A DNA stretch of 64,000 nucleotides from Microthrixaceae bacterium (GTDB lineage: Bacteria > Actinomycetota > Acidimicrobiia > Acidimicrobiales > Acidimicrobilacustridaceae): positions 38,240 to 102,239 of the forward strand of contig CANFHM010000003.1 of the NCBI GenBank assembly GCA_947446975.1. Reading direction: 5' to 3'. The translations under genes were made by a program, and so were the position numbers. The first letter of the stretch is position 1, and every line of letters begins with the position of its first letter. Of this stretch, positions 38,639-46,410 are shown in pieces. The notes under the pieces were generated by a model, which worked only from the letters and a program-made list of their open reading frames with translations, was not told where the DNA came from and did no database searches.

Positions 38639-39652
38639 GTGACCCCAGCGACCGACGAGGCCCGGATGGGCCAGGCCATCGAGGTGGCGAGCACAGCGCG
38701 GCGTCGAGTGGCGCCCCGACCATGGGTCGGTGCCGTCATCGTGCCGGGCGACGACACGGGCCATCCGGGATTCACCGGTGCGACCGACGGACGCACCGGT
38801 CCCCATGCCGAGGTGGTGGCGATCGCCGCCGCCGGCGACGCCGCCCGGGGGTCCACGCTGTATGTCACGCTCGAGCCCTGCGCCCATCATGGCGCGACAC
38901 CGCCGTGCGCCGACGCCGTGATCGACGCGGGGGTGTCCCGTGTGGTCATCGGCGTCACCGATCCCGACCCGCGGGTGGCGGGGGAGGGGATCTCCCGTCT
39001 GCGGGCGGCCGGGGTCGAGGTCGAGGTGGGTGTCGGTTCCGAGCTGGTCTCCGAGCAGCTGGCCCCGTATCTCCATCACCGGCGCACCGGTCGCCCGTGG
39101 GTGGTGCTCAAGCTGGCGTCCACGCTCGACGGACGAACCGCGGCACCGGATGGATCCTCGATGTGGATCACCGGAGAGGAGGCACGGCAAGACGCCCACC
39201 GATTGCGCGCCGACAGCGATGCGATCCTCGTCGGCGCCGGCACCGTCCGCGCCGACGATCCGGCGCTCACCGTGCGTCTGCCCGCCGCCGAGCGTGGCCC
39301 CGACGACACCGAACCGCTGCGGATCGTGCTCGGCACCGCCCCCGCCGATGCCGCCGTGCACCCGTGTCTCGAGCGGAGCGGCGAGCTGGGTCCCATCCTC
39401 GACGAGCTCGGTGCGCGCGGCGTGCTGCAGCTCATGGTGGAGGGAGGCGCCACCGTCGCCGGTGCGTTCCATCGGGCCGGACTCGTCGATCGCTATGTGA
39501 TGTACCTGGCGCCGGCGCTGTTCGGTGGAGACGACGGCACTCCGCTGTTCGCCGGACCGGGTGCCCCGTCGATCGCCGAGCTCCGACGCGGTCGAATTGT
39601 GGAGATGCGTCGGGTCGGCGACGATCTGAGGCTGGATCTGGAAGGTATGTGA
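38639..39652 (+). CDS. ribD: Riboflavin biosynthesis protein RibD (deaminase/reductase)
   Basis: 337 residues from GTG 38639. The N-terminal deaminase has GPHAEVVAI and the zinc motif LEPCAHHGATPPC; the C-terminal reductase has LKLASTLDGRTA, DAILVGAGTVRADDP and MVEGGATVAGAF. It converts the pyrimidinone from GTP cyclohydrolase II in two steps. The usual PNPPVGAV segment reads APRPWVGAV and the reductase is somewhat shorter than average; catalytic residues are kept. An in-frame extension to 38522 would cross the -10 box and is not used. Confidence 0.92.
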   Translation: MTPATDEARMGQAIEVASTARRRVAPRPWVGAVIVPGDDTGHPGFTGATDGRTGPHAEVVAIAAAGDAARGSTLYVTLEPCAHHGATPPCADAVIDAGVSRVVIGVTDPDPRVAGEGISRLRAAGVEVEVGVGSELVSEQLAPYLHHRRTGRPWVVLKLASTLDGRTAAPDGSSMWITGEEARQDAHRLRADSDAILVGAGTVRADDPALTVRLPAAERGPDDTEPLRIVLGTAPADAAVHPCLERSGELGPILDELGARGVLQLMVEGGATVAGAFHRAGLVDRYVMYLAPALFGGDDGTPLFAGPGAPSIAELRRGRIVEMRRVGDDLRLDLEGM

Positions 39653-39653
39653 C

Positions 39654-40271
39654 ATGTTCACCGGAATCGTCGAAGAACTCGGATCGGTCATCTCCCGGGA
39701 TGGCTCGCGCCTGCGGATCGGTGCCAGCACCGTCCTCGAGGGCGCGGGCATCGGTGATTCCACCGCCGTCAACGGCTGCTGCCTGACGATCGTGGCCTTC
39801 GACGCCGCTGCCGGATGGTGGGACGCCGACGTCAGTGACGAGACCTACGCCCGCACGGTGCTCGGGACCCTCGAGGCCGGCGACCCGGTGAACCTCGAAC
39901 GACCGGTCCGCCTCGAGGATCGTCTCGGTGGCCATCTCGTGCAGGGACACGTCGACGCCGTCGGCGAGATCATCGATGGCGTCCCCGACCTTCGCGTCAG
40001 GGTGCCCCGACAGCTCATGCGCTATATCGTCGAGAAGGGTTCGATCACCGTCGACGGTGTCTCGCTCACCGTGGTCATCCCCGATGAGGATTCCTTCACC
40101 GTGGCTGTCATCCCCCACACCGCTGCGGTCACGACCCTCGGTTCGAAGGGGCCCGGCTCCCTCGTGAACCTCGAAGTCGATGTCATGGCCAAGTACACCG
40201 AGAAGCTCCTCGCCGGGCAGCTCGCCGCACTCGCCCAGTCCGTCCCCCCTCGGCCCCAGGAGGCCCAATGA
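39654..40271 (+). CDS. ribE: Riboflavin synthase, alpha chain
   Basis: 205 residues in two lumazine-binding repeats, each starting with a family motif: MFTGIVEELG and later LGGHLVQGHVDAVG. NGCCLTIV and DGVSLTVV are the matching inner motifs of the two repeats. It dismutates two lumazines to riboflavin. GGAAGG (39640-39645) serves as SD; ATGA overlap with ribBA. Confidence 0.95.
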   Translation: MFTGIVEELGSVISRDGSRLRIGASTVLEGAGIGDSTAVNGCCLTIVAFDAAAGWWDADVSDETYARTVLGTLEAGDPVNLERPVRLEDRLGGHLVQGHVDAVGEIIDGVPDLRVRVPRQLMRYIVEKGSITVDGVSLTVVIPDEDSFTVAVIPHTAAVTTLGSKGPGSLVNLEVDVMAKYTEKLLAGQLAALAQSVPPRPQEAQ

Positions 40272-41506
40272 GCAGTTCAGAACGTTCCGAGTACTCGGAA
40301 CACTTCGCCAGCATCCCCGACGCCGTCGCCGCCATCGCCCGCGGTGAGATCGTCGTGGTGGTCGATGACGAGGACCGGGAGAACGAGGGTGATCTCATCA
40401 TGGCTGCGGAGTCGGCCACGGCGGAGTCCATCGCCTTCTTCGTCCGCCACACCTCCGGCGTGATCTGCACCCCGCTCACCGGTGAACGACTCGACGAACT
40501 CGAGATCCCGCTCATGGTCCGGGACAACACCGAGGCCCAGCGCACGGCGTTCACCTTCAGCGTCGACTACCGACACGGCACCTCCACCGGCATCTCCGCC
40601 GCCGATCGTGCCGCCACCATCCAGGCGCTCATCGATCCCGCCACCCGACCCGGCGACCTCGCCCGTCCGGGCCACATCTTCCCGCTGCGCTATGCCGAGG
40701 GCGGCGTGCTGAAGCGGGCCGGTCACACCGAGGCCGCCGTCGATCTCGCCCGCATGGCTGGCATGGCCCCGTCGGGCGTCCTGTGCGAGATCGTCAACGA
40801 CGACGGCACGATGGCCCGCGTCCCCGATCTCGTCGAGTTCTGCAAGAAGCATGACCTCCTGCTCATCTCGATCGCCTCGCTGATCCGCTACCGCCGTCAG
40901 CACGAGAAGCTCGTCAAGCGGGTGTCCGAGGCCCGCATCCCCACCGAGTGGGGCGACTTCACCTGCTATGTCTACGAGTCGCTGCTCGACGGCGAGCAGC
41001 ACATCGCCATGGTGCGCGGTGCGGTGCAGGGTGAGAAGAACGTGCTCGTGCGGGTGCACTCCGAATGCCTCACAGGCGATGTCTTCGGCTCGCTGCGCTG
41101 CGACTGCGGCATCCAGCTCGACAAGGCGATGGAACGCATCGCCGACGAGGACCTCGGGGTCGTCGTGTATCTGCGCGGTCATGAGGGTCGCGGCATCGGG
41201 ATCGGTCACAAGATCCGCGCCTACTCCCTCCAGGATCAGGGCCACGACACCGTCGAGGCCAACGTGGCGCTCGGCCTCCCCGTCGACAGCCGCGAGTACG
41301 GCATCGGCGCCCAGATCCTCGTGGATCTCGGCATCACCACCATGCGCTACATGACGAACAACCCCGCCAAGTACGGCGGTCTCGAGGGGTTCGGGCTCGA
41401 CATCGTCGAGCGTGTCCCGCTCGAGTCCATCCCCAACCCCGAGAACATCGCCTACCTGCGCACCAAGCGCGAGAAGATGGGCCACATGCTGGAGGGTCTC
41501 GACTGA
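40268..41506 (+). CDS. ribBA: Bifunctional DHBP synthase / GTP cyclohydrolase II
   Basis: 412 residues. DHBP synthase half (1-205): DDEDRENEGDLI (33-44), STGISAADRA and HTEAAVDLARMAG. GTP cyclohydrolase II half: RVHSECLTGDVFGSLRCDCG, which holds the three zinc cysteines, and RGHEGRGIGIGHK. It supplies both precursors of lumazine. All key residues are present in both halves. Overlaps with ribE and ribH. Confidence 0.96.
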   Translation: MSSSERSEYSEHFASIPDAVAAIARGEIVVVVDDEDRENEGDLIMAAESATAESIAFFVRHTSGVICTPLTGERLDELEIPLMVRDNTEAQRTAFTFSVDYRHGTSTGISAADRAATIQALIDPATRPGDLARPGHIFPLRYAEGGVLKRAGHTEAAVDLARMAGMAPSGVLCEIVNDDGTMARVPDLVEFCKKHDLLLISIASLIRYRRQHEKLVKRVSEARIPTEWGDFTCYVYESLLDGEQHIAMVRGAVQGEKNVLVRVHSECLTGDVFGSLRCDCGIQLDKAMERIADEDLGVVVYLRGHEGRGIGIGHKIRAYSLQDQGHDTVEANVALGLPVDSREYGIGAQILVDLGITTMRYMTNNPAKYGGLEGFGLDIVERVPLESIPNPENIAYLRTKREKMGHMLEGLD

Positions 41507-41994
41507 TGTCATCCAATTTCAGAGCAGCCAACTCCGTGTCCGGCGATGTCGACGGCACCGGGATGCGCATCGGCATCGTGTGCGGCCGGTTCAACGACCA
41601 CATCACCAACCGCCTCCTCGAGGGCGCCGAGAACGCACTCGCCGTCCATGGGGTGGCCGAGGCCGATGTCACCGTGGTCTGGGTGCCCGGTGCCTACGAG
41701 ATCCCCTTCGCGGCGCTCGCCCTCCTCGAGAACGGTCACGCCGACGCCGTCGTGTGCCTCGGCGCGGTCATCCGCGGCGAGACCTCGCACTACGACTTCG
41801 TGGCCGGGGAATGCGCCCGTGGCATCCAGGACGTGCAGCTCACCACGGGGTCACCGGTGATCTTCGGGGTGCTCACCACCGAGAACCTCGAGCAGGCGCT
41901 CGCCCGTTCCTCCGACGAGGACAACAAGGGCGAGGAATCGGTGCGCACGGCCATCGAGATGGTCAATCTCGTGCGCCGACTCGAAGCGGAGTAG
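41506..41994 (+). CDS. ribH: 6,7-Dimethyl-8-ribityllumazine synthase
   Basis: 162 residues; joins the RibBA and RibD products. Motifs: GIVCGRFNDHIT, VPGAYEIPFA, and the catalytic histidine in RGETSHYDFV, then GVLTTENLEQAL. The family forms capsids of up to 60 subunits. The TGATG overlap with ribBA fixes the start; the gene ends four bases before the convergent transporter gene. Confidence 0.96.
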   Translation: MSSNFRAANSVSGDVDGTGMRIGIVCGRFNDHITNRLLEGAENALAVHGVAEADVTVVWVPGAYEIPFAALALLENGHADAVVCLGAVIRGETSHYDFVAGECARGIQDVQLTTGSPVIFGVLTTENLEQALARSSDEDNKGEESVRTAIEMVNLVRRLEAE

Positions 41995-41998
41995 CCGC

Positions 41999-42694
41999 TC
42001 AGCTCACGGCGGTGCCGAACAGCCGGCCGATCGCCATGGTGACCCCCATGGCGACGATGCCGCCGATGACCACTCGAAGTGTGGGGCGGAGCGGCTTCGC
42101 CCCACCGGCACGCGCCCCGGCAGCCCCGAGGGCCAGCAGCCCCAGGACCGCGACCACGAGCGTGAGGGCGATCCGGTTCCCGTGCGTGCCGAAGGCGGCT
42201 GCGATGAGGGGGAGCGACGCGCCGACGGCGAACGAGAGCATCGAGGTGGCTGCTGCCTGCACCGGACGGGCGAGGGTCTCCTCGGAGATGCCGAGCTCCT
42301 CGGTGAGGTGGGTGCCGAGTGCATCGTGCTCGGTCAGCTCCACCGCCACGCGGCGGGCGAGCTCATGGCTGAGCCCCCGCTCCTGGTAGATCGCCGTGAG
42401 CTCCGCGAGTTCGCGCTCCGGGGTGTGCTCGAGCTCCCAGATCTCCTTGGCGATGTCGGCGCGTTCGGTGTCGCGCTGGGAACTCACCGACACGTACTCA
42501 CCCAGACCCATCGCCATCGATCCGGCGGTGAGTCCGGCGATCCCGGCGGTGAGCACGGCGGCGTTCGAGGCATCGGACGCGGCCACGCCGAGGATGAGCG
42601 CGGCGGTGGAGATGATGCCGTCGTTGGCCCCCAGCACCGAGGCCCGCAACCAGTTGGCTCGATGACTGAGATGTCGTTCCTTGTGCGGCGCCAT
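41999..42694 (-). CDS. VIT1/CCC1 family iron/manganese transporter
   Basis: 231 residues. The family signature LGANDGIISTAALILGVAA begins the first transmembrane helix, followed by AGSMAMGLGEYVSVSSQRD in the second; a cytosolic acidic, His/Glu-containing metal-binding domain (about 75-135) and three C-terminal helices follow. Homologues move Fe(II) or Mn(II) out of the cytosol. It is inverted relative to its neighbours and sits between ribH and hisG. A -10 box lies 6 bases before its ATG. Confidence 0.9.
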   Translation of the reverse strand: MAPHKERHLSHRANWLRASVLGANDGIISTAALILGVAASDASNAAVLTAGIAGLTAGSMAMGLGEYVSVSSQRDTERADIAKEIWELEHTPERELAELTAIYQERGLSHELARRVAVELTEHDALGTHLTEELGISEETLARPVQAAATSMLSFAVGASLPLIAAAFGTHGNRIALTLVVAVLGLLALGAAGARAGGAKPLRPTLRVVIGGIVAMGVTMAIGRLFGTAVS

Positions 42695-42700
42695 GACGAG

Positions 42701-42706
42701 ATCCTA
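42701..42706 (-). promoter_or_regulatory. -10 box TAGGAT of VIT1-like gene (minus strand)
   Basis: On the minus strand TAGGAT lies 6 bases before the ATG at 42694, the modal spacing of the leaderless set. Confidence 0.55.
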
Positions 42707-42752
42707 CGGGAAGGGTATGGGAAGTCGTTCGGTCCACCGAGGGGTCAGGCGG

Positions 42753-42758
42753 TAGGTT
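42753..42758 (+). promoter_or_regulatory. -10 box TAGGTT of hisG
   Basis: TAGGTT ends 6 bases before the hisG ATG, predicting a leaderless mRNA for hisG and the genes coupled to it. Confidence 0.6.
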
Positions 42759-42764
42759 GGCGCC

Positions 42765-43640
42765 ATGTTGAAGCTCGTCCTCCCCAAGGGTTCGCTCGAG
42801 AAGGCCACGCTCGAACTCTTCGAAGCAGCCGATCTGCGCGTGTCGCGGAACTCGGCCGTCCAGTACAAGGCCACCATCGACGATCCCCGTATCGCCGAGG
42901 TGCGCATCCTGCGCCCGCAGGAGATCCCGATGTACGTCGCCGACGGTCTCTTCGACATGGGCATCACCGGCCGCGACTGGATCGAGGAGACCGAGAGCGA
43001 GGTGCACTCGCTCGGTGAACTCAAGTACTCGAAGGTCACGAGCAACCCCGTCCGCATCATCGTGGCCGTCCCCGAGGATTCGCCCGCCGAGAGCGTCGCC
43101 GATCTCCCGCACGGCGTCCGGGTCTCCAGCGAGTATCCCGAACTCACCCGTCGGTTCTTCGCCAGCAGGGGGATCCCGGCCGATATCAAGCTCTCCTACG
43201 GCGCCACCGAGGCGAAGGTGCCCGACATCGTCGACTGCGTGGTCGACATCACCGAGACCGGCAACGCCCTGCGCGCCGCCGGACTCAAGATCATCGACAC
43301 CATCCTCGTCTCCTACACCGAACTCATCGCCAATCCCGTCGCCTTCGCCGACCCGGCCAAGGCCCACGCGATGCGCCAGATCCGCACGCTGCTCGAGGGT
43401 GTCCTCGACGCACGCGGCAAGGTCCTCGTCAAGCTCAACGTCCCCACCGACCGTCTCAACGCCGTCATCGAGCTGCTCCCGTCGATGAAGTCACCCACGG
43501 TCAACGAGCTCTACGGCGGAGCCGGCTACGCCGTCGAGACCGTCGTCGAGAAGAAGCGGATCAACGTCCTCATCCCTGCGCTGTCCGATGCCGGTGCCAC
43601 CGACATCATCGAGCTCCCGATCGCCAAGATCGTGCCCTGA
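42765..43640 (+). CDS. hisG: ATP phosphoribosyltransferase, long form
   Basis: 291 residues, the long (hexameric) form with a C-terminal regulatory domain (about 215-291) that binds histidine. Periplasmic-binding-fold motifs: LVLPKGSLEKAT, DMGITGRDWI, and the PRPP-binding segment DIVDCVVDITETGNALR. It makes the first committed step of histidine synthesis. No other his gene is in the window. A TGATG overlap links it to a cold-shock-like gene. Confidence 0.95.
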   Translation: MLKLVLPKGSLEKATLELFEAADLRVSRNSAVQYKATIDDPRIAEVRILRPQEIPMYVADGLFDMGITGRDWIEETESEVHSLGELKYSKVTSNPVRIIVAVPEDSPAESVADLPHGVRVSSEYPELTRRFFASRGIPADIKLSYGATEAKVPDIVDCVVDITETGNALRAAGLKIIDTILVSYTELIANPVAFADPAKAHAMRQIRTLLEGVLDARGKVLVKLNVPTDRLNAVIELLPSMKSPTVNELYGGAGYAVETVVEKKRINVLIPALSDAGATDIIELPIAKIVP

Positions 43641-43891
43641 TGCCGTTGCAGCCCGTCGTCGCGTCGCCGCTCGGTGTCTGTGTCGGCACCGTCGCATCCT
43701 TCGATGATCCCCGCGGGCTGGGAACGGTCACGACCTCCACCGGCATCGTCCATCACTTCCACTGCGCCAACATCGCCGACGGGACCAGGAGCATCGAGGT
43801 CGGAGCGGCGGTGATGTGGCGGGTGATCCCCGGTCGGCTCGGTCGATGGGAGGCCGGCGACATCCGGCCGGTGGGCGGGCTGGCGGACTGA
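43640..43891 (+). CDS. Divergent cold-shock-domain-like small protein
   Basis: 83 residues. The order of elements matches a cold-shock OB fold: VGTVASFDDPRGLGTVTT (RNP1 area) then HHFHCANI (RNP2 area), and a closing AVMWRVIPGRLGRWEAGDIRP. The aromatic RNP1 consensus KGFGFI is replaced by RGLGTV, so nucleic-acid binding may differ from CspA. It is coupled to hisG (TGATG) and to the ABC gene (TGATG); a functional link is not evident. Confidence 0.7.
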   Translation: MPLQPVVASPLGVCVGTVASFDDPRGLGTVTTSTGIVHHFHCANIADGTRSIEVGAAVMWRVIPGRLGRWEAGDIRPVGGLAD

Positions 43892-44796
43892 TGGTCGACC
43901 CGGTGGCGATCCGTCTCGCATCGCTCACCGTGTCCTATCGGCATGGCCGTGGTGTCACCGGCCTCGATCTGGAGATGGCCACCGGTTCGGTGTTCGGGTT
44001 CCTCGGTCCGAACGGCGCCGGCAAGACCACCGCGATCCGCACCCTGCTCGATCTCCTGCGGCCCACCAGCGGCAGCGCCACGGTGCTCGGTCTGGACTCG
44101 GTGCGCGACTCCATGGAGATCCGTCGTCGCACCGGGTATCTCCCCGGTGACTTCGTGCTGCCGCCGCAGCTCACGGGTGCCGAGGCCCTCGACTGGCTCG
44201 CCTCGCTGCGGGCCGATCGGTCGCCGGAACGCCGCGGCGAACTGGTGGAACGACTCGGCGTCGAACTGCATCGCCCCATCCGCCAGCTCTCGAAGGGCAA
44301 TCGTCAGAAGCTCGGACTGGTGCAGGCGTTCCAGCACGATCCCGAACTCGTGATCCTCGACGAACCCACCTCGGGTCTCGATCCACTGGTGCAGGATGAG
44401 TTCCACCGGCTGGTCCGTGAGCACGCCGCACGCGGCCGCAGCGTCTTCCTCTCCTCACACTCCCTCGACGAGGTGCAGCATGTGGCCGACACGGTGGGCA
44501 TCATCCGTGAGGGGTCCATGGTGGCGGTGGAGTCCGTCGATGCCCTGCGGGCCCGGGGCCTGCGTCGGATGACCATCCGGGTCGCCGACGCCGCTGAGGC
44601 GCAGCGCCGCCTGCAGGACCTCCCGGCCGTCTCCGATCTCCGGGTCAGCGGCGATCATCTCGATCTGGCGGTGTCGGGATCCTTCGACGAGCTGCTCCCT
44701 GTGCTCGCTGATCTCCATGTGCTCGATCTGCTCAGTCGGGCCGCCGATCTCGACGAGATCTTCCTGGCGTTCTATCGCGGGGAGTCCACCCCATGA
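43891..44796 (+). CDS. ABC transporter ATP-binding protein
   Basis: 301 residues. Walker A GPNGAGKTT, signature LSKGNRQK, Walker B LVILDEPTSGLD and the switch histidine LSSHSLDEV are all present, followed by a C-terminal domain of DrrA-like drug/lipid exporters. It should power the permease encoded next (ATGA overlap). The in-frame extension to 43816 lies within the preceding gene. The substrate is unknown. Confidence 0.92.
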   Translation: MVDPVAIRLASLTVSYRHGRGVTGLDLEMATGSVFGFLGPNGAGKTTAIRTLLDLLRPTSGSATVLGLDSVRDSMEIRRRTGYLPGDFVLPPQLTGAEALDWLASLRADRSPERRGELVERLGVELHRPIRQLSKGNRQKLGLVQAFQHDPELVILDEPTSGLDPLVQDEFHRLVREHAARGRSVFLSSHSLDEVQHVADTVGIIREGSMVAVESVDALRARGLRRMTIRVADAAEAQRRLQDLPAVSDLRVSGDHLDLAVSGSFDELLPVLADLHVLDLLSRAADLDEIFLAFYRGESTP

Positions 44797-45596
44797 GGCG
44801 GTTCCCGATCCTCTCGCAGGAGCTGCGTGATCGTCGGCGCTCACTGCTGTGGTGGTCGGTCGGGGTCGCCGGCTGGATCATCGTCATCGCCGCCATGTTC
44901 CCCACCATCCACGAATCCTCGGGCATCGCGGAGCTCGTCGATCAGTATCCGAAGGGAATCCTCGCCCTGTTCGGCGTGTCGAACATGGACTTCGGCTCGG
45001 GTTCCGGGTACCTCGCCGGCGAGCTGTTCGGCTTCGTGGTCCCGTTGCTGGCCCTGATGCTCACCATGGGGGCGGGCGCCGCAGTGGTCGGGGGAGCGGA
45101 GGAGCGGGGGCTGCTCGATCTCATGCTGTCGCATCCGATCGGGCGTCGACGGGTGCTGCTGGAGAGCGCGGCGCTGGTCGCGGTGCTCGCCGCAGTGTTC
45201 GGACTCATCGTGTTCGCCGTGCTCGCGATCATGGACCCGATCTTCGGTCTCGAGCTCTCGATGCTGAACCTCTTCGGCACCGTGGTCGGCGTGGTCCTGC
45301 TGGCGATGGTGCTCGGCTGGCTGGCGCTGGTCATCGGGGCACTCACCGGATCACGGGGTCGGGCGCTCGGCGTGGCCGGAGCCATCGCCGCCCTGTCCTA
45401 TCTGCTCAGTTCGCTGTCGCAGCTCGTCGATGCACTCCGGCCGCTGCGGCTCATCTCACCGTTCTGGTACGCCACCTCCGGCAGCCCGCTCGTCGGTGGC
45501 TACACCTGGTGGTACGCACTCGTGCTGATCGCCATGGGCGCGGCGGTGCTCCTCATCGGGGTCATCCTGTTCGAGCGCCGCAACCTCAGCTCCTGA
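44793..45596 (+). CDS. ABC-2 type transporter permease
   Basis: 267 residues with six predicted transmembrane helices (first about 17-38, last about 240-260), as in ABC-2 half permeases. It has no soluble domain beyond a loop after helix 1 with PKGILALFGVSNMDFGSGSGYL. It pairs with the ATPase encoded upstream to form an exporter of unknown cargo. The end is convergent with the DUF1844 gene 17 bases away. Confidence 0.88.
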   Translation: MRRFPILSQELRDRRRSLLWWSVGVAGWIIVIAAMFPTIHESSGIAELVDQYPKGILALFGVSNMDFGSGSGYLAGELFGFVVPLLALMLTMGAGAAVVGGAEERGLLDLMLSHPIGRRRVLLESAALVAVLAAVFGLIVFAVLAIMDPIFGLELSMLNLFGTVVGVVLLAMVLGWLALVIGALTGSRGRALGVAGAIAALSYLLSSLSQLVDALRPLRLISPFWYATSGSPLVGGYTWWYALVLIAMGAAVLLIGVILFERRNLSS

Positions 45597-45613
45597 GGGC
45601 GCGGCGACCCCGA

Positions 45614-46069
45614 TCAGGATTCCGGAGTGTCCGAGGCCGGATCAGCGGCTGCGGTGCCCGGTGAACTGCGCCGTGCCACGAAGGCCCGCTGCAGTTCGAG
45701 CACACCTTCGGCGAGGGTCGCCCCATCCTCGCCGAGACGATCGCCGGCGGCGTCGAGCAGTGCGGCCATCGTGTCGATCGCCAGTCTCGCCGCGTCGAAG
45801 TCCGGCTGCGGTTGTTTGAGGTGCAGTGCGGCGAGCTGGAACAGACCCATGGCATGGTTGGCGACCACCACGGCGGCCGGAGCGGCCAGGACCTGGCGCT
45901 GTGCCTCGGCCATCTCGGCGATCATGGCCTCGACCTGCTGGCGTTCAGCAGGGGAGAGGTCCTCGAGATCCCGGCCGTCGAAGGGGTCGAAGCCGCCGTC
46001 ACCGCCGGTGTCGGTCGCACGGGGGGTCCGCTCGATCGGGACCTCTCCCTCGGGTGTCCACAGGCTCAT
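45614..46069 (-). CDS. DUF1844 domain-containing protein
   Basis: 151 residues. A short acidic N-terminus (MSLWTPEGEVPIER) leads to the helical DUF1844 core (AAPAAVVVANHAMGLFQLAALHL, then ARLAIDTMAALLDAAGDRL). The function is unknown. It lies divergently upstream of infC, a neighbourhood seen in other actinobacteria. An in-frame extension up to 46438 would cover the whole infC leader and has no support. Confidence 0.85.
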   Translation of the reverse strand: MSLWTPEGEVPIERTPRATDTGGDGGFDPFDGRDLEDLSPAERQQVEAMIAEMAEAQRQVLAAPAAVVVANHAMGLFQLAALHLKQPQPDFDAARLAIDTMAALLDAAGDRLGEDGATLAEGVLELQRAFVARRSSPGTAAADPASDTPES

Positions 46070-46153
46070 GCTGTCCTCGGGCTCATGATGGGTTCTCCTG
46101 GCGTCTTCGCGGCCGGTGGGTCGCAGTCGGTGGTTCGCGGCCGGTGGTCGCAG

Positions 46154-46183
46154 TTCGCATTCCGCACCGGGGACCGGTATCGT
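46154..46183 (+). promoter_or_regulatory. Promoter of infC operon
   Basis: -35 TTCGCA (46154-46159), 18-base spacer, -10 TATCGT (46178-46183). Transcription should start near 46190, giving a leader of about 220 bases, unlike the leaderless genes elsewhere in this window. Confidence 0.5.
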
Positions 46184-46235
46184 ACGCCGCTCACAACTGA
46201 ACGGAAGCGGGGCAGCGCCCCCACCTGACCACACC

Positions 46236-46308
46236 TGTTCCGGCACCGACCCGCTGTCGGCCCGGAACAACCTGCTCCAAGCAGGCCCGTGCGCCCAGGT
46301 CCTGCACG
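46236..46308 (+). ncRNA. Structured RNA in infC leader (candidate cis-regulatory element)
   Basis: The first element has an 8-bp outer stem TGTTCCGG (46236-46243) with CCGGAACA (46262-46269), and inside it a 5-bp stem CCGAC (46246-46250) with GTCGG (46256-46260) closed by CCGCT. A second hairpin is CCTGC (46271-46275) with GCAGG (46281-46285). A third is CGTGC (46288-46292) with GCACG (46304-46308). Leaders of infC-rpmI-rplT operons are bound by L20 or tuned by IF3 in other bacteria; the same is inferred here. The sequence does not obviously match the Bacillus L20 leader. Confidence 0.5.
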
Positions 46309-46395
46309 AACTCCAGGGACTCCCTCGCGGATCTCCGGCGTCCGGGTCCTGCTTCCCAGCCCACCCGAACAGCCGAGAGAGGAACTCGCACGAAT

Positions 46396-46401
46396 GAGGA
46401 G
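46396..46401 (+). promoter_or_regulatory. Shine-Dalgarno deciding the infC start
   Basis: GAGGAG ends 9 bases before ATA at 46411 and only 3 bases before CTG at 46405. An in-frame TGA at 46402-46404 excludes any start further upstream. Confidence 0.7.
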
Positions 46402-46410
46402 TGACTGGCC

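Larger units (their letters stand above)
46070..46410. other. Gene-free region: infC promoter and structured leader
   Basis: 341 bases without a supported protein gene. It holds a promoter for infC (TTCGCA/TATCGT), at least three RNA hairpins and a good Shine-Dalgarno just before the ATA start. The first 100 bases after the DUF1844 start carry GGCCGGTGG-like repeats with no assigned role. Confidence 0.7.
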
